DNA of 64,000 nt from DALYJJ01 sp033763935 (GTDB lineage: Bacteria > Acidobacteriota > Terriglobia > Bryobacterales > Bryobacteraceae), in contig JANRJO010000065.1 in NCBI GenBank assembly GCA_033763935.1, positions 39,249-103,248 on the forward strand, read 5' to 3'. The translations under genes were made by a program, and so were the position numbers. The notes under the pieces are model-generated. The model had not been told where the DNA came from and did no database searches. It saw nothing but the letters and a program-made list of their open reading frames with translations. Shown in pieces: positions 26,308-34,763 of the stretch (positions are counted from its first letter, which is position 1; the number at the start of each line of letters is the position of its first letter).

Positions 26308-26835
26308 ATGCCCTCTCTCTGGCGATCCCTCTTCGGCGCCCCCGATCAACCCGCCGAGCGCACCACTGACGCCGTCCGCAAAATAGCGGAAGCCCTCGAC
26401 CAACTCCCCCCGGACCAGGCCCGCTATATCGCCGCCTACGCCTACATCCTCGGCCGCGTCGCCAAGGCCGACCACGCCATCTCCCCTGAAGAGACCGCCA
26501 CCATGGAGCGCATGGTGATGGAGGTCGGCGGCCTCCCCGAAGATCAGGCCGTTCTCGTCGTCCAGATCGCCAAAACTCGCAACCAGCTCTTCGGCGCCAC
26601 GGAGGACTTCCTCGTCACCCGCGAGTTCAACGAACTCGCCACCCGCGAACAGAAACTCCAGCTCCTCGAAGCCCTCTTCGCCGTCTCCGCCGCTGCCGAC
26701 GACATCGCTCTCGCCGAGGACAACGAGATCCGTAAGATCGCCGCCGAACTCGTCCTCGAACACCGCGACGTCATCGCCGTCCGCCTCGGCTTCCGCGACA
26801 AACTCAAGGTCCTCAAGAGGCCCGGCGCCCTGTGA
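26308..26835 (+). CDS. TerB-family protein
   Basis: A 175-residue helical protein. Residues 38-170 match the TerB/DjlA-like helical domain: AYAYILGRVAKADHAISPEE, then AVSAAADDIALAEDNEIRKIAAEL, the two paired acidic helices that carry the conserved Asp/Glu. The N-terminus (MPSLWRSLFGAPDQPAER) is short and mildly hydrophobic. TerB proteins are tied to tellurite/stress resistance and metal sensing, but isolated copies have no proved role. Its TGA overlaps the maf start as GTGA, so the two are coupled, an arrangement that suggests general stress or housekeeping rather than a ter cluster. Confidence 0.85.
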   Translation: MPSLWRSLFGAPDQPAERTTDAVRKIAEALDQLPPDQARYIAAYAYILGRVAKADHAISPEETATMERMVMEVGGLPEDQAVLVVQIAKTRNQLFGATEDFLVTREFNELATREQKLQLLEALFAVSAAADDIALAEDNEIRKIAAELVLEHRDVIAVRLGFRDKLKVLKRPGAL

Positions 26836-27419
26836 AACTCGTCCTCGCTTCCCAATCCCCACGTCGCCGCGAACTCCTCCACAACGCCGGCCTGCCGCAC
26901 ACCACCCGCCCCGCCCACATCGACGAAACCCGCCTCCCCGGCGAGCCCCCTATCGCCTACGTCCGCCGCCTCGCGCAAGCGAAGGCCGAAGCCGTCGTGG
27001 CCGCCCCCGGCGAAATCATCCTCGCCGCCGACACCACCGTCGCCATCGAAAACCACGTCCTCGAAAAACCCGCCGATGCCGAAGACGCCCGCCGCATGCT
27101 GCGCCTCCTCTCGGGCCTTCCGCACCAGGTCTACACCGGCATCTGCCTTCGCTTCGATGCCCGCCTCGACGTCGCCCACGAGGAAACCACCGTCACCTTC
27201 CACCCGCTCACGGACGAGGAGATCGAAGCCTACGTCGCCTCCGGCGAACCCATGGACAAGGCCGGGGCCTACGGCATCCAGGGCCTCGCCTCCAAGTTTG
27301 TCGCCCGCGTCGAAGGCTGCTTCTTCAACGTCGTTGGCCTCCCCGTAGCCTTGGTCTACCGCAGACTGCGCCTAGAATTGCGCCCCGGGATGCCGCTCCC
27401 GCATCCACTTCACGAATGA
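26832..27419 (+). CDS. maf: Maf-family nucleotide pyrophosphatase
   Basis: A 195-residue Maf/YhdE protein that hydrolyses non-canonical or canonical NTPs (dTTP/UTP type), preventing misincorporation and slowing septation. Hallmarks: LASQSPRRRELLHNAGL at the start, LAADTTVAIENHVLEKPADAEDA (catalytic Asp), HQVYTGICLRF, YVASGEPMDKAGAYGIQG and FVARVEGCFFNVVGLPV. The start is GTG 26832, overlapping the terB stop. The 3' end overlaps the convergent EVE gene by 48 bp, encoding the non-conserved tail LRPGMPLPHPLHE, which may therefore be a read-on of the natural C-terminus. Confidence 0.92.
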   Translation: MKLVLASQSPRRRELLHNAGLPHTTRPAHIDETRLPGEPPIAYVRRLAQAKAEAVVAAPGEIILAADTTVAIENHVLEKPADAEDARRMLRLLSGLPHQVYTGICLRFDARLDVAHEETTVTFHPLTDEEIEAYVASGEPMDKAGAYGIQGLASKFVARVEGCFFNVVGLPVALVYRRLRLELRPGMPLPHPLHE

Positions 27420-27782
27420 CTCCGGCGCGCTCATTGTTGAGAGCCGCCCCTGCCGCACCAGCGCCCAATTGTCAAACAACCCGCTTCCCTTGATCTCCTT
27501 CAGCGTCGCCCCCGGCGCCAGCCGCCCCTGAAACTCCAGATCCACTACCGCCGACTTCGCATTCTTCGGATCGTCGCGCGCCTCGCTGCGCACCTTCGCC
27601 CAACCCACCACCCCGCTCTCCCCGCCGCTGTGGTACACGAACACCACGTCCCCCGGCTTCATCTCCCGAATCGTCCGCACCGCCTGCGGATTCGTTACCC
27701 CATCCCAGACCGTCTTCTTCTCTTTCTCAAACTGATCGACCGAGTAAGTCTCCGGATCCGTCTTCGCCAGAAAATACGCCAT
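27372..27782 (-). CDS. EVE-domain protein
   Basis: A 136-residue EVE (PUA-like) protein: MAYFLAKTDPETYSVDQFEKEKKTVWDG in overall form, then VTNPQAVRTIREMKPGDVVFVYHSGGESGVVG and a basic pocket strand. EVE domains bind modified DNA bases or tRNA bases; standalone copies such as the thymocyte nuclear protein 1-like group are common and often near metabolic genes, so defence is not implied. The call is by whole-length similarity to that group (about 140 residues). It converges on maf with a 48-bp overlap, and is 40 bp from the divergent secreted-protein gene. Confidence 0.9.
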   Translation of the reverse strand: MAYFLAKTDPETYSVDQFEKEKKTVWDGVTNPQAVRTIREMKPGDVVFVYHSGGESGVVGWAKVRSEARDDPKNAKSAVVDLEFQGRLAPGATLKEIKGSGLFDNWALVRQGRLSTMSAPESFVKWMRERHPGAQF

Positions 27783-27822
27783 ACGACTAATCTACCCTGC
27801 CGCCTTTCACGCGTTGTCTCTT

Positions 27823-28440
27823 GTGAGGTTCTTCCTTCTCTGTCTCGCACCCCTTCTCTCCGCGCAGGACTTCGCCGGCGAGTACGTAGCCCGGGTTCCC
27901 GAGGTCGCCTCCGGGCTGCTTCTCCGCCCCGACCACACCTACGAGTACTACTTCTCCTACGGCGCCGCCGACTACGTCTCGAAGGGAACGTGGCGCAGCG
28001 AGGCGAACGCGGTCTACCTCACAAGCTCCGCGCCTGATAAGCCTGCGATCACCCTCGCCAAAGCCGCCCCCGGCCGCCCTGCCGCCGTCCGTGTGTGGAT
28101 CCTCGCCCCCAACGGCGCCGGCGTTCCCCATGTCGACGTCATTCTCGCCACGCCCGCCGGCGACGTCTCCGCGCGCACAGACCAGCAAGGCCTCGCCGAT
28201 CTCCCCGCCGCGCCCCAGGCGAAATCCGTCTCCGTGCGCATTCCCGTCTACGACGTCCACGCCGGGCCCTTTCCGCTCGAGCCCGGTAAGCGCGAGCTTT
28301 ACCTCACCATTGACCCGGAAGCGATTACCCACCTCAGGTTCCGCAACGAACGCCTCGCTCTCGCCGGTGACGCCCTGGAACTGACTTACTTCAAAGGTCC
28401 GCAGCCCCTCCGATACCGACGCGCGCGCTCACGCCAATAA
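27823..28440 (+). CDS. Secreted protein with Ig/Cna-like repeat, unknown function
   Basis: A 205-residue exported protein starting at GTG 27823 (MRFFLLCLAPLLSAQDFAGEY), with signal cleavage near LSAQ; an in-frame TTG 9 nt upstream is also possible. Residues 20-85 form a lipocalin-like or beta-rich part (YVARVPEVASGLLLRPDHTYEYYFSYG, given as overall character). Residues 95-175 resemble a carboxypeptidase-regulatory/Big-like sandwich (NGAGVPHVDVILATPAGDVS, TDQQGLADLP). No catalytic motif. It converges with the PLP decarboxylase, overlapping by 12 bp. Confidence 0.6.
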   Translation: MRFFLLCLAPLLSAQDFAGEYVARVPEVASGLLLRPDHTYEYYFSYGAADYVSKGTWRSEANAVYLTSSAPDKPAITLAKAAPGRPAAVRVWILAPNGAGVPHVDVILATPAGDVSARTDQQGLADLPAAPQAKSVSVRIPVYDVHAGPFPLEPGKRELYLTIDPEAITHLRFRNERLALAGDALELTYFKGPQPLRYRRARSRQ

Positions 28441-29799
28441 CCGCCGCCCCGCCTCCCGCACGTCCTCCAGCAGCCGCTCCATGTCCGCCCGCGTCGTTCG
28501 ATAGTTCAGCACGCACCCGCGCAGCGCAAACCGGCCCCGCACCCGCGCGTTCGAAAGGTAACTGCTTCCCCCGCGCTGGACCTCCAGCAGCACCCGTTCA
28601 TTGAACTCGTCTAAGTCCCCGCTATACCCCGCCGGCCTGAACCGGAAGCAGAAGATCGACAAACATACCGGCGCCAGCAACTCGAACTCTTCATCTCGCT
28701 CTACTAACTCACCCAGATACCGCGCGCAGTCGTTGTTACTCTCGATCGCGTCCGCCAGGGCGCGCGCCCCATACAGCTTGATGTGCAGCCACAACGGCAG
28801 CGCCCGGAACGGCCGCGATAACTCCGGGCCGTAATCCCAGAACGCAAAGGCCTCGTCCCGCGAAAGCCCCACCACCCGCGTATACTCCGCGTCCTGACTG
28901 AACGCCGCCCGCGCCGCCGCCGCATCCCGGTACAGTACGCACCCGCACCCCACCGACGTATACAGCCATTTATGCGGATCGAGCGATACCGAATCCGCCC
29001 GCGACATCCCCTCGAACAACCCGCGCGTCGAGTCCGCCATCGCCGCCAACGCCCCGTACGCACCGTCTACGTGCAGCCATACCCCCTGCCGCCCGGCGAC
29101 ATCGGCAAGCGCCGCCAAATCGTCCACCGCACCCGTATTGACCGTCCCCGCGCTCCCGACGATGCACATCGGACGCAGCCCCGCCGCCCGGTCCGCGACG
29201 ATCCTGCGCTCCACCTCCGCCACGTCCACGCGAAAGCCCGCGTCCGTTCCGATCGCCGTCACGTTGTCCGACCCGATCCCCAACAGCCGCGCCGCCTTGT
29301 GATGCGAGAAATGCGTCTCCTCGGACACATACACCCGTAACGCCCCCCGCCCCGCCCCGCCGTCCCGCCCAAACTCCGGATCTGCCGCCGACCGCGCCGC
29401 CGCCAGCGTAGCGAAGTTCGCCATCGACCCCCCACTCACCAGCAACCCCGCCGCCGTCCGCGGAAACCCGATCATCTCCTTCAGCCAGTCGATGACGACA
29501 TGTTCCATCTCCGCCGCCGCCGGTGCTGATCGCCACGAGGTCACGTTCGCGTTCAGCCCCGCGGCCAGTAAGTCCCCCACCGCTGCCGCCGCGCTCCCGG
29601 GCGAAGCCACATACCCGAAGAACCGCGGGTGCGCGTTGTGGCGCGAGAGCCGGTACACCACCTCCTCCACCACGCGTAACAGGTCCTCCGCCCGCCCTCC
29701 CTCAGCCGGCAGCGGCTCCCGCAACAGCGCGCGCACATCCTCCGCGCTCGTCCGCGGCATAACTGGCATCGTGCCCAACCCGGAGTAATACCGCTCCAC
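28429..29799 (-). CDS. PLP-dependent group II amino-acid decarboxylase family
   Basis: About 456 residues of the glutamate/aromatic-amino-acid decarboxylase family. PLP motifs: SGGSMANFATLAAAR, ETHFSHHKAARLLGIG, GTVNTGAVDDL, WLHVDGAYGALAAM and the Schiff-base lysine in LDPHKWLYTSVGCG. The start is uncertain: family members begin about 15 residues before ERYYSG, and SGDFAELAARAAEV is present there, but no ATG/GTG/TTG lies between ATG 30027 (deep in the fucosidase gene) and GTG 29799. The fucosidase stop is 44 nt upstream. Acts on an aromatic or acidic amino acid; the substrate cannot be read from sequence. Confidence 0.82.
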   Translation of the reverse strand: MERYYSGLGTMPVMPRTSAEDVRALLREPLPAEGGRAEDLLRVVEEVVYRLSRHNAHPRFFGYVASPGSAAAAVGDLLAAGLNANVTSWRSAPAAAEMEHVVIDWLKEMIGFPRTAAGLLVSGGSMANFATLAAARSAADPEFGRDGGAGRGALRVYVSEETHFSHHKAARLLGIGSDNVTAIGTDAGFRVDVAEVERRIVADRAAGLRPMCIVGSAGTVNTGAVDDLAALADVAGRQGVWLHVDGAYGALAAMADSTRGLFEGMSRADSVSLDPHKWLYTSVGCGCVLYRDAAAARAAFSQDAEYTRVVGLSRDEAFAFWDYGPELSRPFRALPLWLHIKLYGARALADAIESNNDCARYLGELVERDEEFELLAPVCLSIFCFRFRPAGYSGDLDEFNERVLLEVQRGGSSYLSNARVRGRFALRGCVLNYRTTRADMERLLEDVREAGRRLLA

Positions 29800-29843
29800 G
29801 ACTTCCGCCGCCCGCGCCGCCAGCTCGGCGAAATCCCCCGACC

Positions 29844-31220
29844 CTAAAACGCCCCACCCCCCACTTCCAACTCGATAACGCTCGCGATCGCATTCGGCGC
29901 CGCCGCCGGCACCGCAATCGAAATCCCCGCCCCGTCCGGCGTGACCTTGAGCACCGTCCCCGTCCCCATCAACCTCGCCCTCGACGCCTCCTTCACCGGT
30001 ACCACTAACTTCCCGTCCTTCGGCCATTCGAACACATGCAGGTAGATCCGCCGCCCTTTTCGCGTAGCCCGGCCCCACTCGGGTTTCTCGAACGGGCTCG
30101 CCGTCGTCCCATAAATGGACTCCCCGTACACCTTCATCCACGTCCCCATCGCCCGTAGCGCGTCGATGCTTTCAGCCGGTACGCTCCCGTCTGCCTTCGG
30201 ACCAATATTGAGTAAGTAGTTCCCGCCCTTGCTCGCAATATCGATCAGGTTCCGGATCAGCGTCTCACTCGACTTCCACTTCGTGTCGTGCTCGCTGTAG
30301 CCCCACGTCGTGTTCATCGTCATGCACGTTTCCCAGTCCACGCCCGGCATCCCCGTCGCGGGAATATGTTGCTCCGGCGTGATGAAATCCCCATACTTCG
30401 GGTCCATCTTTGCCGAAATCGCATTCGTCCCCATCCCCGTAAACCCCGCCTCCGGAATGCGGAACAGCCGGTTGTTCATGATCACCCGCGGCTGCTTGGA
30501 CCGAACCTCGTCCAACAGCGAAAACGCCCGCCACGCTTCCTCGCCCTGGAAATCCACCGAACTGTAATCCCACCACAGGATGTCCACCGGTCCGTAATTC
30601 GAAATCAGCTCGCTCACCTGTGCATGCAGGTAGTCCACATACTTCGCGTGATCCCGCGCGCCGTTCGGATACGCCGTCCCCCGCAGCGGATGCGGTAACT
30701 GCTGTGACCGCCCGTACTCGTATTGATCGTGATGCCAGTCGATCACCGAATGATAAAATCCGACGCGCAACCCCTCCGCCCGCGCCGCGTCAACGAACTC
30801 TTTCACTAAGTCGCGCTGGAGCACCGACCCCGCATCGTACTCGCTGACCTTCGAATCGAACAGCGCAAACCCGTCATGGTGCTTCGTCGTCAGGACCACG
30901 TACCGCGCCCCCACCTCCTTCGCCAGCCGCGCCCACTCCCGCGCAAACCCGGCCTTCGGCCGAAACAACGGAATCGCCCGCTTCGCGTACGTATCCGTGT
31001 CCGCCTTCACCCGCTGCTGGATCCACTCCATCCCGCCCGACGTCGCCACCGCCTTCCCGTCCCAGGTCCCCGCCAGCCCCGAGTACAAACCCCAATGCAC
31101 GAACATGCCGAAACGCGCTTCCCGCCACCACTTCATCCGGGCGTCCCGTTCCGCCGGCGTCTCCGCCGCAGTCAATCCTGCAGCCAACAGGGCCGCCGTC
31201 ACCGCCAATCGCAGCATCAT
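29844..31220 (-). CDS. Exported alpha-L-fucosidase, GH29
   Basis: A 458-residue glycoside hydrolase with a signal peptide (MMLRLAVTAALLAAGLTAAE). GH29 landmarks: MKWWREARFGMFVHWGLYS, VGARYVVLTTKHHDGFALFD, GLRVGFYHSVIDWH, and the nucleophile region VDILWWDYSS (Asp), then LIDIASKGGNYLLNIGPKADG. It removes terminal L-fucose from glycans outside the cytosol. Its ATG overlaps the stop of the enolase-superfamily gene (ATGA), so both are in one operon. TTA codons are frequent. Together with the neighbouring dehydratases and reductase this suggests breakdown of fucose-containing polysaccharide, an inference from context. Confidence 0.93.
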   Translation of the reverse strand: MMLRLAVTAALLAAGLTAAETPAERDARMKWWREARFGMFVHWGLYSGLAGTWDGKAVATSGGMEWIQQRVKADTDTYAKRAIPLFRPKAGFAREWARLAKEVGARYVVLTTKHHDGFALFDSKVSEYDAGSVLQRDLVKEFVDAARAEGLRVGFYHSVIDWHHDQYEYGRSQQLPHPLRGTAYPNGARDHAKYVDYLHAQVSELISNYGPVDILWWDYSSVDFQGEEAWRAFSLLDEVRSKQPRVIMNNRLFRIPEAGFTGMGTNAISAKMDPKYGDFITPEQHIPATGMPGVDWETCMTMNTTWGYSEHDTKWKSSETLIRNLIDIASKGGNYLLNIGPKADGSVPAESIDALRAMGTWMKVYGESIYGTTASPFEKPEWGRATRKGRRIYLHVFEWPKDGKLVVPVKEASRARLMGTGTVLKVTPDGAGISIAVPAAAPNAIASVIELEVGGGAF

Positions 31221-32464
31221 TTCAACACCTCGTGCTTCTTCACCCAGTCAGGATCAAAATCCACGCCGAACCCAGGCCCCGTCGGAACCGCCATCTTCCC
31301 GCCCGCCACCTTCAGCGGCGACGTCTTGCACTCGAACTTCACGTGCGTCCCCAGCCCCTTGAACTCGTGATGTTCCCCCGCGTTCGGAAGCGCCGAAATG
31401 AACTGTATGTTGTACAGGTATCCCAAACCCCCGCCCGACATATGCGGAATGCACTGCCTACCGGACGCCGCCGCCATCTTCGCCACTTTCATCGAACGAA
31501 TCAGCCCGCCGAAGTAGTAATTGTCCGGCTGGACGATATCCAGTCCGTCATTCGCCAGCAGCCACCGGAAGCCGTAGAAACTGTAATCCTGCTCTCCATT
31601 CGCAACCGGTAACGTCAAGGCGTCCGCGACTTCCTTGATCTCTTCTAAGTGATCGAACATCACCGGCTCCTCGAAGTACCGGTATTTGTATTCTTCGAGT
31701 AACTTGCCCACCCGAATGGCTTCTTTCACCGTATAGAAGCTGTTCGAGTCCGCATAGAGCGCCATCTTGTCCCCGAACGTCTTCCGCACCAGCGGAATCA
31801 TCGCCTCCGTCCGGCCCGGCGGCCCCTGGGCGTTCATGTCCGTGGTCATGTACATCAGCCCGCCGACCTTGATCTTCAACGCATGGATGTCATACTCGGC
31901 CACGGCATTCTTGATGAGCCGGATGGACTCCTCCACCGGCTTCTCGCGCCACTCCGTCGCCATATACAGACCGACGTGCGGGTTCCGTACCTCCCCGATC
32001 AACTGTCCCACCGGCTTGCCGGCGATCCGCCCCAGCATGTCGAGAATGGCGAACTCAATTGTCGCCAGTGGGATCCCCAAAGAAATCCCGCCGTACCGGA
32101 AGTTGAACCCGTAAATGAAGACCTTCTCCAGAATCAGGTCCAGCTCCCGTGCGTCCTTGCCCACGAAGAACGGCTGCAGGTTCCGCAGAAAGATCGGATA
32201 CACGCGGATCATATCGTTGTGGGCGACGGAAATCCCCTCCGCCCCGTCCCGCGACCGCACCCGGCACAAGAACCGGTTCTCCAGCCGCAGCAACTCCACG
32301 CTCTCCAGAATCACTGGCCGCTCGAAGAGCTGCTTCTTCAGTACCGGCTGCCCAAGGATCTCACCGAGCTTCCGGTACTTCTCCTTCGCCGCTTCGGCCG
32401 GCGCCGCCCCACACACACCCGCGCCCGCGCACCCGCTCAGAAACGCCCGCCGGCTCCATGTCAT
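31217..32464 (-). CDS. Exported enolase-superfamily enzyme (mandelate racemase type) 1
   Basis: A 415-residue protein with a Tat signal (MTWSRRAFLSGCAGAGVCGA), unusual for this usually cytosolic superfamily. Barrel residues: the KxK pair in IHALKIKVGG, metal ligands in LYADSNSFY (Asp), RYFEEPVMF (Glu) and VANGEQDYSF (Glu), then GLDIVQPDNYYFGG. Members dehydrate or racemise carboxylate sugars such as fuconate, galactarate or rhamnonate. Stop and fucosidase start overlap. A paralogue lies at 33499-34734 with the same N-terminal pattern (IE-x-VELLR, FLCRVR/FLVRVR). The exact acid sugar is unknown. Confidence 0.85.
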   Translation of the reverse strand: MTWSRRAFLSGCAGAGVCGAAPAEAAKEKYRKLGEILGQPVLKKQLFERPVILESVELLRLENRFLCRVRSRDGAEGISVAHNDMIRVYPIFLRNLQPFFVGKDARELDLILEKVFIYGFNFRYGGISLGIPLATIEFAILDMLGRIAGKPVGQLIGEVRNPHVGLYMATEWREKPVEESIRLIKNAVAEYDIHALKIKVGGLMYMTTDMNAQGPPGRTEAMIPLVRKTFGDKMALYADSNSFYTVKEAIRVGKLLEEYKYRYFEEPVMFDHLEEIKEVADALTLPVANGEQDYSFYGFRWLLANDGLDIVQPDNYYFGGLIRSMKVAKMAAASGRQCIPHMSGGGLGYLYNIQFISALPNAGEHHEFKGLGTHVKFECKTSPLKVAGGKMAVPTGPGFGVDFDPDWVKKHEVLK

Positions 32465-32504
32465 GCCCGCAGCCTATCACGGCCCGGGCCCGCGTCAACC
32501 GGCC

Positions 32505-33479
32505 CTATTCCGCAAACCCGTGCTGCTTCCGGTGATGCCCCGCGTCGAACCGCTGCGACGTCTTGAATAACTCGTAGCGCCCGTCCCCCGCCACCGTCCG
32601 CAGCCGCGCCGACATCGTCTTCAACTCCTCGCCGGTCATCGGCTTGAAGTTCCGGGCGATCTCCACCGCCTTGTTCAAATGCTCCATCGTCGCCAGTCCC
32701 ACCACCTGCACCGAAATCGGCTGCGACAGAAAATACCGGTAACACTCCTCCACGCTCACTACGCCGTCGCTCAGCATCTTTGCGTCGCCGCCGCACCCCT
32801 TCATCCCGATCACGCCCACGCCCCGCTTGTTGCACTCCGTCACCACTTCGTGCCGGAAACTCTCGAAGCTGTGATCCATCACGTTAATCGGCATCTGGCA
32901 CGCGTCCCACGCGAAATCGAGCGCCAGCATCTTCCGGTGGATCTTCGGATGCTTGTGCCCCGTGAACCCGATAAAACGCACCTTCCCCTGCTTCTTCGCC
33001 TCCAGCGCCGCCTTCAACCCGCCTTTCTCCACTAAGTACTCCGGGTCGTTGTAGTAATTGCACTCATGAAACTGCCATAAGTCGATCACATCCGTCTGTA
33101 ACCGCCGCAGGCTGTCTTCTAACTGCTTCATTGCGCCCGCATAGTCCCGGTCGCACACCTTAGTCATCAGGAAGGCCTTCTTACGGTACCCATCCATCGC
33201 CAGCGCCTTCCCCATCACCTCTTCCGCCCGCCCATTGTGGTAGTCCCAGGCGTTATCCATGAAGGTGATCCCGTTGTCGATCGCCGTATGGACAATGCGA
33301 ATCGACTCGCTCTCCTCCTTCGGCCGCGCCTGGTGATGCCCGCCCAGCCCCAGTGCCGAGACGCGCACCCCGGTCTTCCCCAGCGCCCGCGTCGGAATCC
33401 CGGACGTGGTGCTCTGTGCCGCCAGCGGCCCCATCGCCGCCATGCCCGCCAAAAATTCGCGTCGTGTCGAGGACGTCAT
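32505..33479 (-). CDS. Exported aldo/keto reductase
   Basis: About 324 residues with a Tat-like N-terminus (MTSSTRREFLAGMAAMGPLAA); a start four codons earlier at 33491 is also possible. The NADPH-dependent aldo/keto reductase barrel is clear: ALGLGGHHQARPKEE, ITFMDNAWDYHNGRAEEVMGKAL, FLMTKVCDRDYAGAMKQ (catalytic Lys), DVIDLWQFHECNYY (His), and ISVQVVGLATMEHLNKA near the C-terminus. The catalytic Tyr is in AWDYHNGR. It sits between two exported enolase-superfamily genes, suggesting coupled steps of sugar-acid metabolism outside the cytosol. TTA codons recur (EYLVEKG, DLWQFH). Confidence 0.85.
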   Translation of the reverse strand: MTSSTRREFLAGMAAMGPLAAQSTTSGIPTRALGKTGVRVSALGLGGHHQARPKEESESIRIVHTAIDNGITFMDNAWDYHNGRAEEVMGKALAMDGYRKKAFLMTKVCDRDYAGAMKQLEDSLRRLQTDVIDLWQFHECNYYNDPEYLVEKGGLKAALEAKKQGKVRFIGFTGHKHPKIHRKMLALDFAWDACQMPINVMDHSFESFRHEVVTECNKRGVGVIGMKGCGGDAKMLSDGVVSVEECYRYFLSQPISVQVVGLATMEHLNKAVEIARNFKPMTGEELKTMSARLRTVAGDGRYELFKTSQRFDAGHHRKQHGFAE

Positions 33480-33498
33480 AGTGACGCCCATTGTAGCT

Positions 33499-34734
33499 CT
33501 ATGCCGTCACCAGCGACGCCCGCTGCAGCAAACCCGGGTCGATCTCCACCCCCAGCCCCGGCCCGCTTGGAACCTTCAGCCTGCCGCCCTCGCTTTTCAG
33601 CGACGACGTCGCCGACGTCACCGGCAGGTTGTCGTCCTCGCCCTTGTACTCCTGGTGCGCCCCCGGATCCTCCACGCAGGAAGCAAAGTGCGCGACGTAC
33701 AGAAACCCCAGCCCGCCCCCCGACATATGCGGCGTGCACGGCAACCCCGCCGCGTTCGCCATCTTCGCCACCTTCACCGCCCGCATCATCCCGCCGCTAT
33801 ATAAGAGGTCCGGCTGAATCACTTGCGCGGTCCCCGTCTCGATGATCCGCCGGAATCCCCGCAGGCTCATCTCCTCCTCGCCGAGCGCAATGGGAATACT
33901 CAGCGCGTCCGCAATCGCCTTCGTTTCGTCGTAGTAGTCGAACGGAACCGGCTCTTCAAGGAACCCGAACTTCTGCTCTTCCATCAGCCGCCCCATCCGA
34001 ATTGACATCGGGACGTCGTAGGACCCGTTCGCGTCCGCGTAGATCGCCATCTCCGCCCCGAATCTCTTCCGCACCAGCGGTATCAGCGCCAGGTCGCGCT
34101 TCGTGGACGCGTCGTCGTACCGCATCCGCGCCCCCAGCCGGAACTTGATCGCCTTCGCCCCCGTTTCTTCCACCGTCTTCTGCAGGTACGCGATCTCCGC
34201 CTCCGGCGCGTTCCCCCGGTTCCCGCTCGCGCGGTACACCGGAATGTCGCGCCGCAGCACTTTCCCGAACAGCTCCCCCAGCGGCTTCTTCGCGGCCTTC
34301 CCGATCAGGTCCAGCAGCGCAATCTCCACCACCGCCATCGACACCCAGAACGGCAGCCCCTGCCACTTGTAGTTCGAACTCGCCAGGTACGCCTCGTGAA
34401 ACACGCGCTCCAGGTCCCGCGCGTCTTTCCTCACGAAATTCGGCGCGACTTTCTTCAACAGGATCGGATACGCCACGCTCATCACCGAGCTGTGCGCGTC
34501 GGCGAATCCCTCTAAGCCGCCGCCCCGCACCCGCACCAGGAAATGGCGGCCCGCCCGCAGCAACTCCACCTGCTCGATCGTCAACGGCCCCGCCAGCAGG
34601 TCGGTGCGCAACACGGGCGCTTCCATGATCCGCGCCAGCTTTGCGCCCAACCCGCTCGGAGCCCCAACGCCCGCCGTCGCCGCCGCCGCGCCCGCACCCG
34701 CCGCCCGCAGGAACCCCCGCCTGTTCGTCTTCAT
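33499..34734 (-). CDS. Exported enolase-superfamily enzyme (mandelate racemase type) 2
   Basis: A 411-residue paralogue of the enzyme at 31217-32464. ATG 34734 (MKTNRRGFLRAAGAGAAAAT) opens a Tat signal. Active-site elements: GAKAIKFRLGARMRYD (a KxR rather than KxK pair), IYADANGSYDVPMSI (Asp), GFLEEPVPFDYYDE (Glu), IALGEEEMSLRGFR (Glu) and TAQVIQPDLLYSGG. The R for the second Lys of KxK would favour a different substrate or stereochemistry from the first enzyme. It is the first gene of the minus-strand series ending with the decarboxylase. TTA codons are rarer than in its downstream neighbours. Confidence 0.85.
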   Translation of the reverse strand: MKTNRRGFLRAAGAGAAAATAGVGAPSGLGAKLARIMEAPVLRTDLLAGPLTIEQVELLRAGRHFLVRVRGGGLEGFADAHSSVMSVAYPILLKKVAPNFVRKDARDLERVFHEAYLASSNYKWQGLPFWVSMAVVEIALLDLIGKAAKKPLGELFGKVLRRDIPVYRASGNRGNAPEAEIAYLQKTVEETGAKAIKFRLGARMRYDDASTKRDLALIPLVRKRFGAEMAIYADANGSYDVPMSIRMGRLMEEQKFGFLEEPVPFDYYDETKAIADALSIPIALGEEEMSLRGFRRIIETGTAQVIQPDLLYSGGMMRAVKVAKMANAAGLPCTPHMSGGGLGFLYVAHFASCVEDPGAHQEYKGEDDNLPVTSATSSLKSEGGRLKVPSGPGLGVEIDPGLLQRASLVTA

Positions 34735-34763
34735 CGCCCGCAATTATATCCGGGCCTGCGTCC

